DNA of 64,000 bases from assembly GCA_958298945.1 (NCBI GenBank), contig OY282606.1, positions 28,865,740 to 28,929,739 of the forward strand, written 5' to 3'. This document shows, one piece after another, positions 35,078 to 47,360 of the stretch. The translations under genes and the position numbers were made by a program. This stretch comes from Atherix ibis. Lineage: Eukaryota > Arthropoda > Insecta > Diptera > Athericidae. The notes beneath the pieces are model-generated. The model was not told where the DNA came from. It made no database searches and worked only from the letters and a program-made list of their open reading frames with translations. Position 1 is the stretch's first letter. Every line of letters begins with the position of its first letter.

Positions 35078-35945
35078 CTTCAGCGCCATATGCGTCTACT
35101 ATTAATGCAGCGGAAAGTAGAGGAGATTTATTTTTCATTCATAACTTGGGAAGTTATTTGAAAGAGATTGGTCTATGGTTAAAAGTATTTTTTGGAGCAG
35201 ATTAGTATGTTGTAGAAGTTTAAATAGGGGACTAGGGAATGAATGGTGTTGTTGGGTCCAACTTTGGTATTAATGCTATATAGACTGGTTTATTGATAGT
35301 TATCCAATCAGTCGACAAAAATATGTCGCTATTGGTCCAGTCATTATGTCTGCGAATGGCTAATGGTGTTAATTGCCATTCTGTTAGTAGGCTAGGCAGA
35401 TTGGGAATGACTGCGATCACTTGTCGACGGAGTGTTTGTCCAGCCAACTTTCATTGCACACAACTCCCACATACCCCGGCACCCATTGCAACTCGACACT
35501 CCTATTGCTAAGTAGGCTATGACGAATTGCGCTAAGTACTGGGTGATTTAGCTCTCGCTAAAAATAATAGCGCTCCGTTGGCTGGGAATATTGGTCACAA
35601 TTTCAATTGCTGTTTTGATGGCCCACAGTTCCCCGTAATATGAAGTTACGCTATAAGGGAAGATTCCACAACATAGTGAGCGAGTGCTTAAGTCAAAAAG
35701 TTCGACAACCGAAAAAGATGTAATATCGGTGTCGGCAGCGGCATCCGTGAATAACAGCCGATGATCTTTTAATCCGTCCAACTTTTAATCCGTAGTCTTT
35801 TTAAACCTGTCAAGAGAAGTAGACACTTTTAACTTTGCTCCCCCAACCATGGTTTCCAATCTCGATGTGGAAGGGAAGTATCGAAATCGAAGGGAAGGAT
35901 GGGGCAATTGCTTTCAAGGTGATAATGTTTTTGATTAAAATATGG
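35078..35945 (-). mobile_element. I-like non-LTR retrotransposon remnant (RNase H region and 3' end)
   Basis: Read on the minus strand it is collinear with the + strand copy at 48420-50105 from the linker before RNase H (near 35945) through the 3' untranslated region (ending about 35078). It retains the RNase H region that the other copy has lost, but lacks the reverse transcriptase and the C-terminal zinc-knuckle segment. It is truncated and scrambled. Confidence 0.85.
35395..35795 (-). pseudogene. RNase H domain of an I-like retrotransposon ORF2
   Basis: The minus-strand product reads MDGLKDHRLLFTDAA (first acidic residue of RNase H), then YYGELWAIKTAIEIV (the catalytic Glu), then RSAIIFSES, where the usual IFSDS Asp is replaced by Glu, a stop, and in another frame VELQWVPGYVGVVCNESW, corresponding to the WVPGHVG..GNE block near the end of RNase H. 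It continues into IPNLPSLLTEWQLTPLAIRR. RNase H in ORF2 is typical of the I, R1 and Loa groups; the Jockey group generally lacks it. The stop, the frameshift and the altered third acidic residue show that it is non-functional. Confidence 0.85.
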
Positions 35946-35954
35946 AGAAGGTAA

Positions 35955-36470
35955 TTTGAAGGCAGTTATCAACAATATAACTAGTTATATAAATACTTAC
36001 TTTTTCGTCAATACTTCAAAAATCATAAAAACTACACTTTCACTTGGACTTTCCGATAATTGTCAAAATAACAACTTAAAAAACAACAAAAATATGCAAG
36101 CATTTCGATATGCTACCACTTTCATCGAGAATGACGTGTTTAAAAACTCTCCGAAAGTCTACAAAATTGAGGCGCTTCATATATACAAAATAAGTATTGT
36201 AATAAACCTAAAATACCAGTAGATTGCACAAAAAAATAAACATTGTCTGTCGTTGTCTTTAAATTATATTTTTTGTTTAGAATAAGTGAATTCAAATGAA
36301 TATAAATTAGGCTTTTGGAGAATTCAATAAATTTCTATTACGAAAACTAGATGTCAGTGGGTGTCATGTCTACATAAAAAAATATACACAAAAATATGCA
36401 AGTAGTATGATTTCCCGCCGCTTCGACAATAATTAAGCCAGAAAACTGCGTATAGATACGAAAATCTGAC
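35955..36470 (+). repeat. Third copy of the unclassified dimeric repeat
   Basis: It is collinear with the units at 20268-21480, including TATGCAAGCATTTCGATATG, TCTATTACGAAAACTAGATG and the ending CCGCTTCGACAATAATTAAG. It directly abuts the retrotransposon remnant to its left. Confidence 0.85.
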
Positions 36471-38823
36471 GTAAGGGTCTATCGAGTTATTCTGTAATTT
36501 AAGGTCCATGACATAATTTAATCTAAGGTCCATGGCATAATATTATTAACTTATCAGGTGGCGTTTGTTTACCCGACGCAATTATGTTTAACTTTCCAAA
36601 TCGACGAATTTCTTGAACTGTTCCAGTTAAAGTTACTGTTCTCACATGTCACAATTGTGTTCGGGGTTATAGTTCGAGAAACTTTTATAAGTTTTCTTCA
36701 AATACGGATTAATTGCATTTTATTGTTTGCAATAATAAAATGTATTTTCTTGTTTATGGCATGGATTCAAACTGCACAGAATGTTCTAAAGTTAAATGGA
36801 TATGAAGTAAAAAGGGCAAGTGTAAAATGTGCAAATTTCAATTGCAAAATCAATCAATCAATGGAAACGAGTGTTTTTCAATTAACTCAACACACAACTT
36901 TGTACATCCTTAACTGCCATAAGTACATAATTGATAAAAGGATACTTGGGATTTTATTTTTTGCTCTGAAATTCTTTATTGATTTCAGGAAAAGAATCAA
37001 ATCTGCTTTTACCAACACTCTTAATGTTTATACATTTATACGAAGATTTTTCGAAAGTACAGATTTGTAGAAGCACAAAGCCCCAAATCATCTGATATAC
37101 ACGATTAACTACGAGTAGTATTGACTGATATCTCCTGTGTAATCGTAAATCCTCAACCTATTAAATTGACAAATTCCAAACACTTTCCTACGAACAGAAC
37201 CATTTAATCTAATTGAACGACTTGTTTTGGAATTATCCACAGTTCGAAAAGTGCACTTTAATTAATACCACTTGTTACACATCCTCACATCTTGTTGATC
37301 AGCTATAATATGTTTGAATATCAAACAAAAATACATTGCGGTTTATCTCTAAATTGTATTAAATACAGCTTAAAAATAAAATAACGACTATTCATGTTGA
37401 GATGTGTTCCCCAATCGTAACAACGCGATATAATCGTTTTTAGGAGGATTTCTAAAAGAATTTATTACCATTATTTATATTTTAGGCTTATAGAAGTAGT
37501 AGAACTGAAACAGTATTTTTTACTTAATTGAAATAAAAAAAAAATTTAATTTTAATTTTAGTACGTTTTGTTTTGGTTAAAAATATTGTTGAATATTTAT
37601 TCGAATTTTATCCTTAAAAATAATTAATCGAACAGTAAAATCAGTGACTATCAATAAATGAAAATGAAATTTCCGTTTATTGTTATTTGTTTTAATCAAA
37701 GCTAAGTTAGGAAGGACTACAATTAAGGAAATTAAATGCAAATAAATAAAAGCCAAACTGAGTCAGCGAAAATTTTATTTTCTATTCGACAGGACTTCCA
37801 TCGGTAACGAACTATGGAAGAATATTTTTTGCTATGTTCGTGTTGGTATTGATTTAATTCGACATATTTTAAATATCGTGTTAAACGAACATATGCTATA
37901 AAGGACTTTTTCTAGAGTTTTTCTAAAGTCAACAACATCTATGATGGGGAAAAACTTATAGAAAAAAAATTACTTTACATAAAAATAATAACAACACACA
38001 ATTTAAATTGTTTAAAAAAAAATGTCCTTTCGCAAAAATAATTTCTAATAACTTGATGCGTATATGAACCTAGTTAAAATATGAACTTGAGAACATTTAA
38101 TTCAAAATAATTGCATACTTTTGTAAACATTTTTGTATTGTTAAAAAATTTAAAGGGAAACGGCCTTGTTCCATTTCTGAATAATTTCTTGCTCATCTCC
38201 AAACCGTTTTTTTTTGTTTGTTTCTCTTGTCCTTAGAGAATTTTCAAGCTCAGTCAGCCAACATTTTATAATATTTATATCAAAATAATAGACGAAAAAA
38301 TTATTTGCATATATGAATACATACATTTATTCTTTTCACATATTTTTTAAAAAAAGGATGTTGTATTAAATTTACTTACACGAGTGTAGAGAGCTTACAA
38401 GAGGCGTATTACACGGTAGAGTGGAAGAGGTGCCCCATTTTTTTGTTTTTTTTTTGTTTTTTTTTGTGAAGAAGAAATAACGAATTGAATTTATCTTCAT
38501 TATTGCCACAACAAACAAAATTTAGGCATATTTCTTACACTCCAGAGATATGCACAAGTTAACGTGAAAATGGCAGGAATGGAACACTTTTGTTATCAAA
38601 AGGATATGAAGAAATGATAGTAAAGAAATTTTGAAAATTTTCCTAAAGTTTGGATAAATCTTTAAATGTGGAAGATTTTTTGTTCGGTCTATTTGTATGT
38701 ACGTCAGTCGCTAGGATTGTGATTCAGCGCCACTTATGAGGCCATAATTGTAAATCGTATGGGTTACAAGAAATCGATCTTTGGTTATTTGGATGGACCA
38801 GTTAGAGGCGATTTAAGATATTA
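36471..38823. other. AT-rich non-coding DNA
   Basis: An open + strand frame of about 104 codons starts at an ATG at 36756 and ends at 37070. It is Lys/Phe/Ile-rich and matches nothing I recognise; in DNA this AT-rich I would not call it a gene. The rest is featureless. Confidence 0.4.
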
Positions 38824-39046
38824 AAAAAATGACATGGAAAGGGATTTGAGGGTTTTTTTTTATAAAGTAACATTATGTTAGAAGATGAATGATAGTAAGT
38901 TGATTATCACACGGAAAGGGTGGTTTCCGAAGAGAAAATAATGTGTGAGAGCAAAATGTCCTATACTGGGCAATTATTGTTTTTAAAAAAAATTTGTTCA
39001 AATTCCTTTTAAAAAAATGCTTAAATTCCTTTCCATGTCATTTTTT
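38824..39046. mobile_element. 223-bp MITE with TA target duplication
   Basis: The ends are inverted copies of AAAAAATGACATGGAAAGG, flanked by TA on both sides (38822-38823 and 39047-39048). The interior is non-coding. The TA duplication places it with Tc1/mariner-type MITEs; I see no parent element in the window. Confidence 0.75.
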
Positions 39047-39048
39047 TA

Positions 39049-39814
39049 GTGTTAAAAATCATTGCGATTGTATGCTCCCCATTAATCCGGGGAGGCTATT
39101 CACCCACTGACCTAGGGTTTGTTTTTACACAAGACTAAGTTCTGTCATTCATTAAGTTCTTAGCCAACTCTAATTTAAGGTAATTGAGTGTAAAAGACGA
39201 ATTTTACGATAGTAAATTGCATGATTAACAGTGTCCGCGTTCTGTCTAGACAAATAGACGTGCTCAAAATCTAGATTGTGACCACATGTCATCCATCCTA
39301 TGCCATAGAGAAATCTTCAAATTCCATCATTTTAAATGCTATTTGCAGTTGTCACATAATTTAACAAGTTATCCAGATAGCATATGAAGATGTACGTGCT
39401 TAATAGAAAAACGTTTGTTGACAAGATAATCTACAGTCAAATTGGTAGAGATTTATAACCGACCCTGATCCGTTTCCACAAGCAGTTAATTTGGATCAAT
39501 TTATAAGCTCTTAGTATTTCTGATCACATCGATTATGTTGCCTAAATTGAGGAAAAGTCCTCCCCGATTTAGAGAATGATTAGCTTAAAGAAGACCTAAT
39601 GACTTAAAAGGAATTTTCATATCCAATTTCTTCCATTTTTTTTTTCATTTTATCATAAAATTAATAGGTTTCGTATTAAAAATGTTTAACTATTTTAACG
39701 TAAGCCTTATAATCTGATAATTTTATTAAGTATTTACTTTTTTGCCAGTTTAAAATATTCCCAAAAATCTGTATTAATGACGGTCAAATTGAAATAAATT
39801 TCTCAACGAAAAAA
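39049..39814. other. Unassigned non-coding DNA
   Basis: No recognisable gene or repeat. Confidence 0.4.
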
Positions 39815-40365
39815 AGAGTTAATCCAAGTTATGTTTCGGAAAGTAAAGTTAAATAAAACAGTGGAAAATATTAAAAATTCTAAATTATAACTTAAATATA
39901 TTACAAGAACTTTGTTGCCATTATGCATTGATTATAAATATCATTGAAATGGCTTCACGGGACTTCTTACAAGACTCGATCCTTTTGAGGTAATTTTTAA
40001 TGAATTTTTCGCATATTTTGAGTTGTAAGTCAGCCATTATTTAACAGATGTTAGTTCTTGAATTCTCTAAATTTTGAGGATTGTCTGCGTAAACACACTC
40101 TTTTGCATAGCCCCCACCAGATGCCAATTAATTCGAAATAACACGTCCTGGGAACTTTTTCGCATTTGTCGTGTTTTGTTAACACCAAATTTGGTTCAGA
40201 TTAAAATGTTTAAGTTCAGGACAAAAAAAGTCAGTTATCATCCGGTTATAGCGCTCAGAATTGGCGGTAACAAACTCTTCTTCATTTTAAATACAGACCA
40301 CAGACAACTTCAGACCAAAATGCACACCAGACAAAAGCTGTCTGTCCATTCCGAACCATCAACTG
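39815..40365 (-). mobile_element. Family A DD41D-type remnant
   Basis: The left terminal repeat lies at 39820-39850 (GTTTCGGAAAGTAAAGTT) and the right end near 40340-40365 (ATTCCGAACCATCAACTGG, before GATAATCC). Internally the minus strand shows the family order, including a decayed second catalytic motif reading W-C-stop-Q-N (40160-40190), with Asn for Asp. A large internal portion is deleted. It lies about 100 bp left of the family B element. Confidence 0.8.
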
Positions 40366-40462
40366 GATAATCCTATACTTTCTAACATAAAGTCTATGAT
40401 AATTTCTTTCTATAGTAAATTTTTTAAATTCAAAAACGCTGAATGTGGCATAAAGATAAATA

Positions 40463-41752
40463 TAGGGTTTTCCAATAAGAGTGATATGATTTCTAAGTGA
40501 CTTTTCGGCCATTTGTAATAAGTCATGATCTGTCTTTTTTACTTCATTGTGTTCAGTAATGTTTACAATTTCATTATGGAGAGATATACGCAAGAAAAAC
40601 GTTTACAAATTATTTAATTTTATTATCAAAATAATCGTTCTCCAATTGCAACTTTTCGTGCGCTTTTGCCATTTTATGGTCGTAATAATCGTCCAACTGT
40701 GCTCGCTATTCGTTGAATTGTTAAAAATTTTGAGCGTACATTTTCTTTACATAATGTGTAAGTGCCAATAAGACAAAGAACCGCTCGAAGTAATGAAAAT
40801 ATTGCTGCCGTCAGGCAAGTATTGCTGAAGACCGCAATTTGTCGATTCCAAGACGTTCTCAAGAATTGGGACTGTCTCAAACCACAACCTGGCGGATTTT
40901 GGGAAAGGATTTGGGCTTGCATCCCTATAAAATTGTTATCACTCAAGAACTGAAGCCATTGGACCACCGTAAATTTTGTCTTGGAACAACTTGACAACGA
41001 TAACGATTTTTTTAAGAAAATCATCTTCTCCGATGAGGCTCACTTTCATCTGAGTGGAGCGCTGAATAAACAAAACTGTCCATTCCGGTGCGAAGAAAAT
41101 CCACAAATTATTCATGAACACCCATTACATTGTCCTAAATTTACAGTTTGGTGTGGTTTTTGGTCTGGTGGAATCATCGGTCCGTATTTCTTTCGAAATG
41201 AAGCTAGTAACACTGTTACTGTCAATGGAGAGCGGTATAGATCGATGATAACCAACTTTTTATGGCTGAAATTGGAAGAAGTTGATCTTGACAACATCTG
41301 GTTCCAACAAGACGGGCCTACGTGCCACACAGCACGTGCAACAACCGAATTATTGCGAGAAAAGTTTGGAGATTCGATTATTTCAAGAAATTGTGACATT
41401 GAATGGCCTCCAAGAGGTTGTGATTAAACACCATTAGACTATTTCTTGTGGGTTATTTGAAGTCATTGGTCTTTAGCAATAAACCAGACTCTCTTCAAGC
41501 TTTAGAAGTCAATATTGAACGTGCTATTCATGACATACGACTTGATTTAGTGGAAAAAATGCTCGAAAATTGGGTTCATCGAATTCGTTCCTGCAAACGA
41601 AGTCGTGGAGGCCATTTGAATGAGTTTTATTTAGAACTTAATTGTATCGATTGTACTTCACATTAAATAAAAAACATTTGAATTTCCTTAACAATTAGTG
41701 TGTTTTTTTGTTGTTGAAAAGAAATCATATCACTCTTATTCGAAAACTTTTT
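40463..41752 (+). mobile_element. Near full-length DD41D-type Tc1/mariner element (family B)
   Basis: The terminal inverted repeats read GTTTTCCAATAAGAGTGATA at the left and the inverse of GTTTTCGAATAAGAGTGATA at the right, flanked by TA. The length of about 1.29 kb and a single transposase spanning 40576-41666 are the normal layout. Its ends differ from those of family A, so it is a separate family in the same group. Confidence 0.9.
40576..41666 (+). pseudogene. DD41D ('rosa'-group) transposase, inactivated
   Basis: From the ATG at 40576 the product reads MERYTQEKRLQII, a stop, then SPIATFRALLPFYGR and VPIRQRTARSNENIAAV (N-terminal helix-turn-helix region). In a second frame it gives GLSQTTTWRILGKDLGLHPY. 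From about 40970 a third frame gives IIFSDEAHFHLSG (first Asp), VWCGFWSGGIIGPYFF, NIWFQQDGPTCHTA (second Asp), WPPRGCD, a TAA at 41425, and TPLDYFLW (third Asp). Exactly 41 codons separate the second and third Asp, hence DD41D. The end, CKRSRGGHL, needs one more frame change. At least three N-terminal stops, three frameshifts and a late stop kill it, although all three catalytic Asp codons survive. It would act in the nucleus as a cut-and-paste transposase if intact. Confidence 0.92.
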
Positions 41753-44700
41753 ATATAGGGTTTTTTTTGTAATGAAAAAAATTAATAGGAAAATCATGAA
41801 AACGAAGGCTAGACAGCCGAATTTATAGTAGAAAATTTCATTTCATAAAATATTTAAAACATGAAAAACAAAATGCAATTTTGTTCGGTGTTAAAACGCC
41901 TAAATTCGGACAATATTTTCACTCTACAAATAAATTAAAAATATTCTCAGTCCATAAACTCTCCCGAATGTATCCATCTATTTAGCTTAAGAGCTCTTCA
42001 ATTTACAGTTTTACATGAAACACCTGTTATCCTAAAAAGGATATTAACAGAGCACTCTACAAAAAAAAAGAAAAACTCTAAAATTTAATAATAATATTAC
42101 TAAAAGCATATCGTTTTGCCAGCTCCATTATTGGCAAATTGCTTCACTGATGGATGGTTACTTTTAAATATTTTTCACACTATTTTAACAAAGTCAGTCA
42201 CTTTATGGATGACAATAAATTAACAATTTCACTTGAGCAGGAAAATTTACAATTCAATTTTGAAATTTTACTAACGACTTTTAATATAATTTTTTTTTCA
42301 TTTCATTTTTTCCCCTCTCAAAATTTTATCAACTAAACCTTTAAAAAAAAACTATCCCCAAAAATAAAATTGTGCTAAAAATGTTATAAATTTATTTGTT
42401 ATAATTGTTGGCAAATTATAATTTCAAATTGGAATTCTTTGGTTTCATATTAAACAAAACATGAAATTTTACTAAGAAAATTGAGTGTAATTTCTGTGAA
42501 GTAATTGCAATTTGATTGAGTTCATAAAATTGCACATGCACAAATGGCCAATATTTGTAGTAAAATAAGACAAATTCTGTACAGAATTGATTGCATGTGA
42601 AGCTAAGAAAATGTACACAAAATGTTTACTGGATTTTATCGAGCGGCAAAGAAGAGATTCGTGTCCGTAACTGTATTTATTTTTGTATCAGTATGCGAAT
42701 CTTTGTCGAAGACCGTATATCCTCAAGACAAGGAATAGAGAGACCTGAACTGTGAAGTCTTTCAATAATTAAAGGTTGTTCTAAATGTACACAATCGATT
42801 CAGGAAATTCGAGTAACACTTACTTAATCATTTTCCCCAAGGGGAAAGGATACTCGAATTTGTTTATTACCCACTATCGTAAGATGAAATTGCGAATGAG
42901 AAGCCTCAGGATTAGGGGAAACGAAAACACTTCTTGCTTTAATTACATAACTCGGTTAACCGAAGCCGCTTTCCGTATCATGTCCTAGAGAAATTCACTT
43001 GTAAAAGAACTTTTCTACGTGAGCACGTTTCTGATGTTCACTTTTGATGTGGTGAACTGAAAATTGAGTAGGCGAGATTTGATGGAATACGATTTACTTA
43101 CATGTTCTTTATTCCCTCTACAATTTAAGGAGTTCCAAAATTGCTGCGGGAATAAAGGACTTGTAAACGATAGTCGAGCAAATCCCGTAAATGATGGCCA
43201 AACGGTCACGTTTTGTTGTTGTCGATGCAATTTACAATTATCAGATTCACTCAAATATTCTCGTCTATGTAAATATTCCAACCCATGGGCTCTTATTTAA
43301 GCGTGCCCCAACTATCCAGGTGAAATGGAACATAAACACGAGATGCGAGAGTTTCAAATTAGTTCTTAAATGCAAATGCATTTAAGTGTCTTCGAAGATC
43401 CATCAAGTGCATACGAGCTGGCAATGTTCACTTCGACCTAATTTATTTAGTACAGAGACAGAACTCTCTAGCCTAACCGTCTCTTTATAAGGCATCCAAC
43501 ACATTTACACGATTCATATAAGTGTGAACGAAGGATTTTAATGACTCCCACCCACCCAGTCAGATACTTACACCGTCAATTGATGGTTCAACATCGAAAC
43601 AAAAGCACTTAATTAAAACTGCATGCACCCCCAAAATGAAGATACAGACTTTCGTAAAACTAAATCAAAATAACTTAAATTGATAAGGGGGAGACTACTG
43701 CCACCCACATTCTGCCCATTTCTTTACAAGTCAATTTGATTGCATATTTACTAATTTGGATGAGAACACACCTTCGTTGTATTATAAAAGTTATTCAAGG
43801 ATTATAAAATTGCAATAGTGATTTAGGCGGGGTGGGGGGTGTAACGGGGTAGAGGGAGGTTGGTGAAATAGTATTCATTAGTAAACACCTAAGGATCTAG
43901 CATATAGAAAAGTTCATGTGAACATATATAGAATGATAGTAGTTGGGGTAAAGGATGTGAACAGGATGCAGTAGACGTTATATAAGTTTGATGAGAGGAA
44001 ATTTTATATTGTTGCCTGGTTGGTGGGTGATATTTCCTATGATAATCGCCTTATATCACGGTCGAAACTGATATATTTTGCAAAGTTTTAATCTTTTATC
44101 ACCGAGCAATGAATTAATTTCTTACTCAGCATGAATTTAAACATACACGAACTGGTAATTAATGTTTTTCCTAGCAACAAAAGATTGTGGTGCGTGTCAC
44201 CGTATTCGGAATTTGACTGAAATTTTCATATTGTTACATTCTGAATTTACTTATATTCAAATTTGCCCACATGAAAGTGTCCTTGTGTACACGTAGTAGC
44301 TCTTACACATATGATCTTGATTTTAATGTATGAAGGAAGGAATGTGTATGTATATTTGTTTTTGAACGGAGGGGAGGGGGTGTTGCTTTTGCTTCAATGT
44401 GGAAAATGCAAATAGTTTCGAATTTGAAAATCATAAATTTTTCCTCCCAGTACGATTTGATCCTAAATCAGCATCTCCAGGCTAACGAAACCCTTTTGGT
44501 AAAATCTACTCTAATTGTGGTTGGGCATTGTATGGTATTATTGAAAACTTCGATGCATAAACCAAAACAGATTATATTGTTTCGGACGTCTACCATTAAA
44601 TTGCCCTTGGTAGATTTCGGTCTCATTCGATTGTGCTCCACATTATTTCCACATCATAGTCGTCTATGGACAGTTCTTCTTTCTTACAATAACAAATATA

Positions 44701-45730
44701 ACTGAAATATATTCAAAAAAGGAATGTGACTTCCTTAAACTAACTATCCAACGAAATCTTATGCTTTTCGCTAGAATAAACAATAATCGATTGTTAATGA
44801 AATTTAAGGTTCGACTATAAAGCGCTATCCAATAGAAATAGTCAGTCAATTTAGTTGTGGGTGTGTGCAACTGGTTACCCATTTCAACAGTTTTGTTCTG
44901 TTTTCTTCGAGATTATATTGATCTGACGATATAAATTGGGAATTTTGGTATTAAAACTAGAATAATTTGAAAATAATTTGTCAGATCATTACAGGCTATT
45001 TTAGTTCGGAATTCTTGTACACTCTCTGCTCGCGTAAGCTCCTAGTTTGATATTCATTCAATTAAACATAAGCACACACATCTAGTATAGATAGAAATAT
45101 AGTGGTTTGTATTGTATTTAGTTAAGGGAAGATATTAATTTACAATAAGTTTTGTAGTTCTCGCTGGTTAATTGATAATAGCGAGCAAATAATGTAAATA
45201 TTACGATTTGAGGTCGATTTATAGTTCATAAGATGAGATTTACGAGCCCTAATTGGGGTTAGGTATTATCCAAGTTCTTTTACCCTACCAATTACCATCT
45301 GAATTTATACAACAAATTTTACGTACACAATTAATTTACAATAAATACATAACATTGAGGATGTTAATATTATTTATGTTCAGTATTGTTTTTGGCAGTG
45401 TTCATTCTTAAAACGATTGAAAAATTATCTCAAATTTCTTTAATTTATTAGAATTTTTCATATGCTTATAAAAAAATATTATTATTATTTGTTAATTCTC
45501 TCTTCTAACTGATTAGTTTTGATTGAATAATTATATGGTAACTTTTTTACTTACTATCATTTTTATTCAATTTGATTTACTCCTTCCTGGTTATTTTTCT
45601 TCCGGGGATATTCAATTTTCTTCTACTTCTTTGAAATAATTTATTTAAAAAAAAATAATATTAATTAAAAAAATAATTTCAATAAAAATACATTCTGTCA
45701 AATAAGAATCTGAGAATTCTTAAATCGAAC
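41753..45730. other. Non-coding DNA; less AT-rich parts at 42600-43560 and 43680-44400
   Basis: No transposase or host gene motif found. 41760-42600 and 45000-45700 are AT-rich. The middle is more balanced and looks single-copy, with a G-quadruplex candidate at 43829-43856 (listed separately). Short open frames show no family resemblance. Confidence 0.35.
43829..43856 (+). other. G-quadruplex candidate
   Basis: Four runs of guanine (4, 6, 4 and 3) are separated by loops T, TGTAAC and TAGA, fitting the G3+N1-7 pattern. Such a run is exceptional in this AT-rich window. Confidence 0.7.
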
Positions 45731-45734
45731 ACAA

Positions 45735-46300
45735 AATATTTATTGATAATCTGAGTTTATTTTGTTGCCACTCTTTTGATTAAACCACCACTCTTCGAAA
45801 TGGTGCTCCCCTTTTGGTTTTAATAGTGATTTTAGCTTGGGGAATAGAAAAAAATCGAATGGAGAAATTCCTAGCTGAGATTTTTTTTTACTAAAAATTG
45901 GTGTACAATTTGCGGGACGGTGGCAAATCCAAGACAAATTCTGTTTTTGCCGTATTTGTGAACACTCTCTTCCAAACGCCTTATAAAACTCAGATAATAT
46001 TGTTTATTGATTGTTTGTGATAAGTGCAGAAATTCCAAGTGAATAACAATTTAATTTTCAAAAATTTGGTGTTTGACATAATTTTTTCAGTCTTTGTCCG
46101 TTACGGAAACCCTATTCCGAAGTTTGTTGACTAGTTTGCATGTCAAACTCATACCCGCTGTAAATATTATTATGCGTTTCATGAAAGTAAAATCTAAATT
46201 TTCTTCTTTAAGTATCTCTTCGTCAATATGTTTTCGATGCTGTTTTTTAAAAGAATCATCTTCTTCAGAAGAAGCACTGCTACGATTCGTTTGATGTCGA
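45735..46300 (-). pseudogene. Mariner (DD34D) transposase remnant
   Basis: On the minus strand, near 46130-46165 a decayed WVYEYDMET-type motif reads YEFDMQTSQQTSE, followed by KKL, the region after the first catalytic Asp. Near 45825-45870 it reads SPFDFFLFPKLKSLLK, the third catalytic Asp block, followed by a C-terminal trace. The stretch between, including the second Asp (HHDNAPAH), is missing. Several frame changes are required. This is a third, distinct mariner lineage in the window, internally deleted and inactive. Its ends were not identified. Confidence 0.7.
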
Positions 46301-46576
46301 AAATATCAGCTAATACCGGATTCATAAGACATGTGCAGATCCTGATCCAGGGCTTTTAAGTTAAAATGACGGGTTTCCATCACTACTGTTCTCATTTTGT
46401 CGAGATTTTATCAAAAATTGACAGAAATAAGACAAGTCTTTAACTACTTCTTAACTAACTCTCAGGAAGTTAGTAAAGTACTATAAGGTTAAAGTCGATA
46501 TAACTGACTCACAGGAAGTCTTCTACAACATAAGAAACGATTAACCACAAGAAATTTTGTTGGAAACTCAAAATTT

Positions 46577-47360
46577 CAGGCAGATTCTTTATTTGACATT
46601 TTTCTTCATATTAAAAATCAGAGACCACATTTGACAAGTTAGTTGACAGATCGCGCCATAATTCCACGTGACTATTAGGCACATTTGACAGATCGCACCA
46701 TAATTCCACGTGACAATTAGGGACATTACTACCAACTTAACAGCATAATATCTTTTTCATATTTTTAACGTGGGATTTTTAAATGAACAAATCCAGATGC
46801 TTATTTGTGTACGTCAAAAAAAAGTTAATAGAAATTATTTCAAAACATCTGTTGCACCCTTCCCAAAAGCATAAATATCGAATTCGAAAAGAATGCAACA
46901 TTAAAAATTTTAAATGCATTCCAAAAAAATGTTCAATCTTGCATTCTTTTATGTTTGAATTATTGATAAACATTTTAAGGGAAACTGTCTATTAAACAAT
47001 TCTTTGTCCGACATTTTTTTCTATATTAAAAATCACAGACCACATTTGACTAGTTAGTTGACAGATCGCGCCAAAACTCCATGTGACAATTAGGGACATT
47101 ACTACCAACTTAATAGCAAAATATCTTTTTCATATTTTTAACGTGGGATTTTTAAATGAACAAATCCAGATGCTTAGTTGTGTACGTCAATAAAAAGTTG
47201 ATAGAAATAATTTCAAAACATCTGTTGTACCTTTCCCAAAAGCATAAATATCGAATTCGAAAAGAATGCAACATTAAAAATTTTAAATGCATTCCAAAAT
47301 GCATTCTTTTATGTTTGAATTATTTATAAACATTTTGAGGAAAACTGTCTATTAAAAACA
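46577..47360. repeat. 373-bp tandem duplication with a nested 42-bp duplication
   Basis: AACGTGGGATTTTTAAATGA occurs at 46767 and 47140. The units run about 46577-46990 and 47005-47360 and are highly similar. Inside the first unit, TTGACAGATCGCRCCATAAT occurs twice about 42 bp apart. Both units contain an open + strand frame starting MNKSRCL (70 codons in the first, frame-altered in the second), Lys-rich and not recognised. Confidence 0.9.

Noticed and set aside
36558..37070. 170-codon open frame as a host gene
   Set aside because: It lacks an ATG for the first 66 codons, is Phe/Ile/Lys-rich as expected by chance in AT-rich DNA, and matches no family I know.
40674..41399. Minus-strand open frames over the family B element
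   Set aside because: They are antisense shadows of the transposase and match no family.
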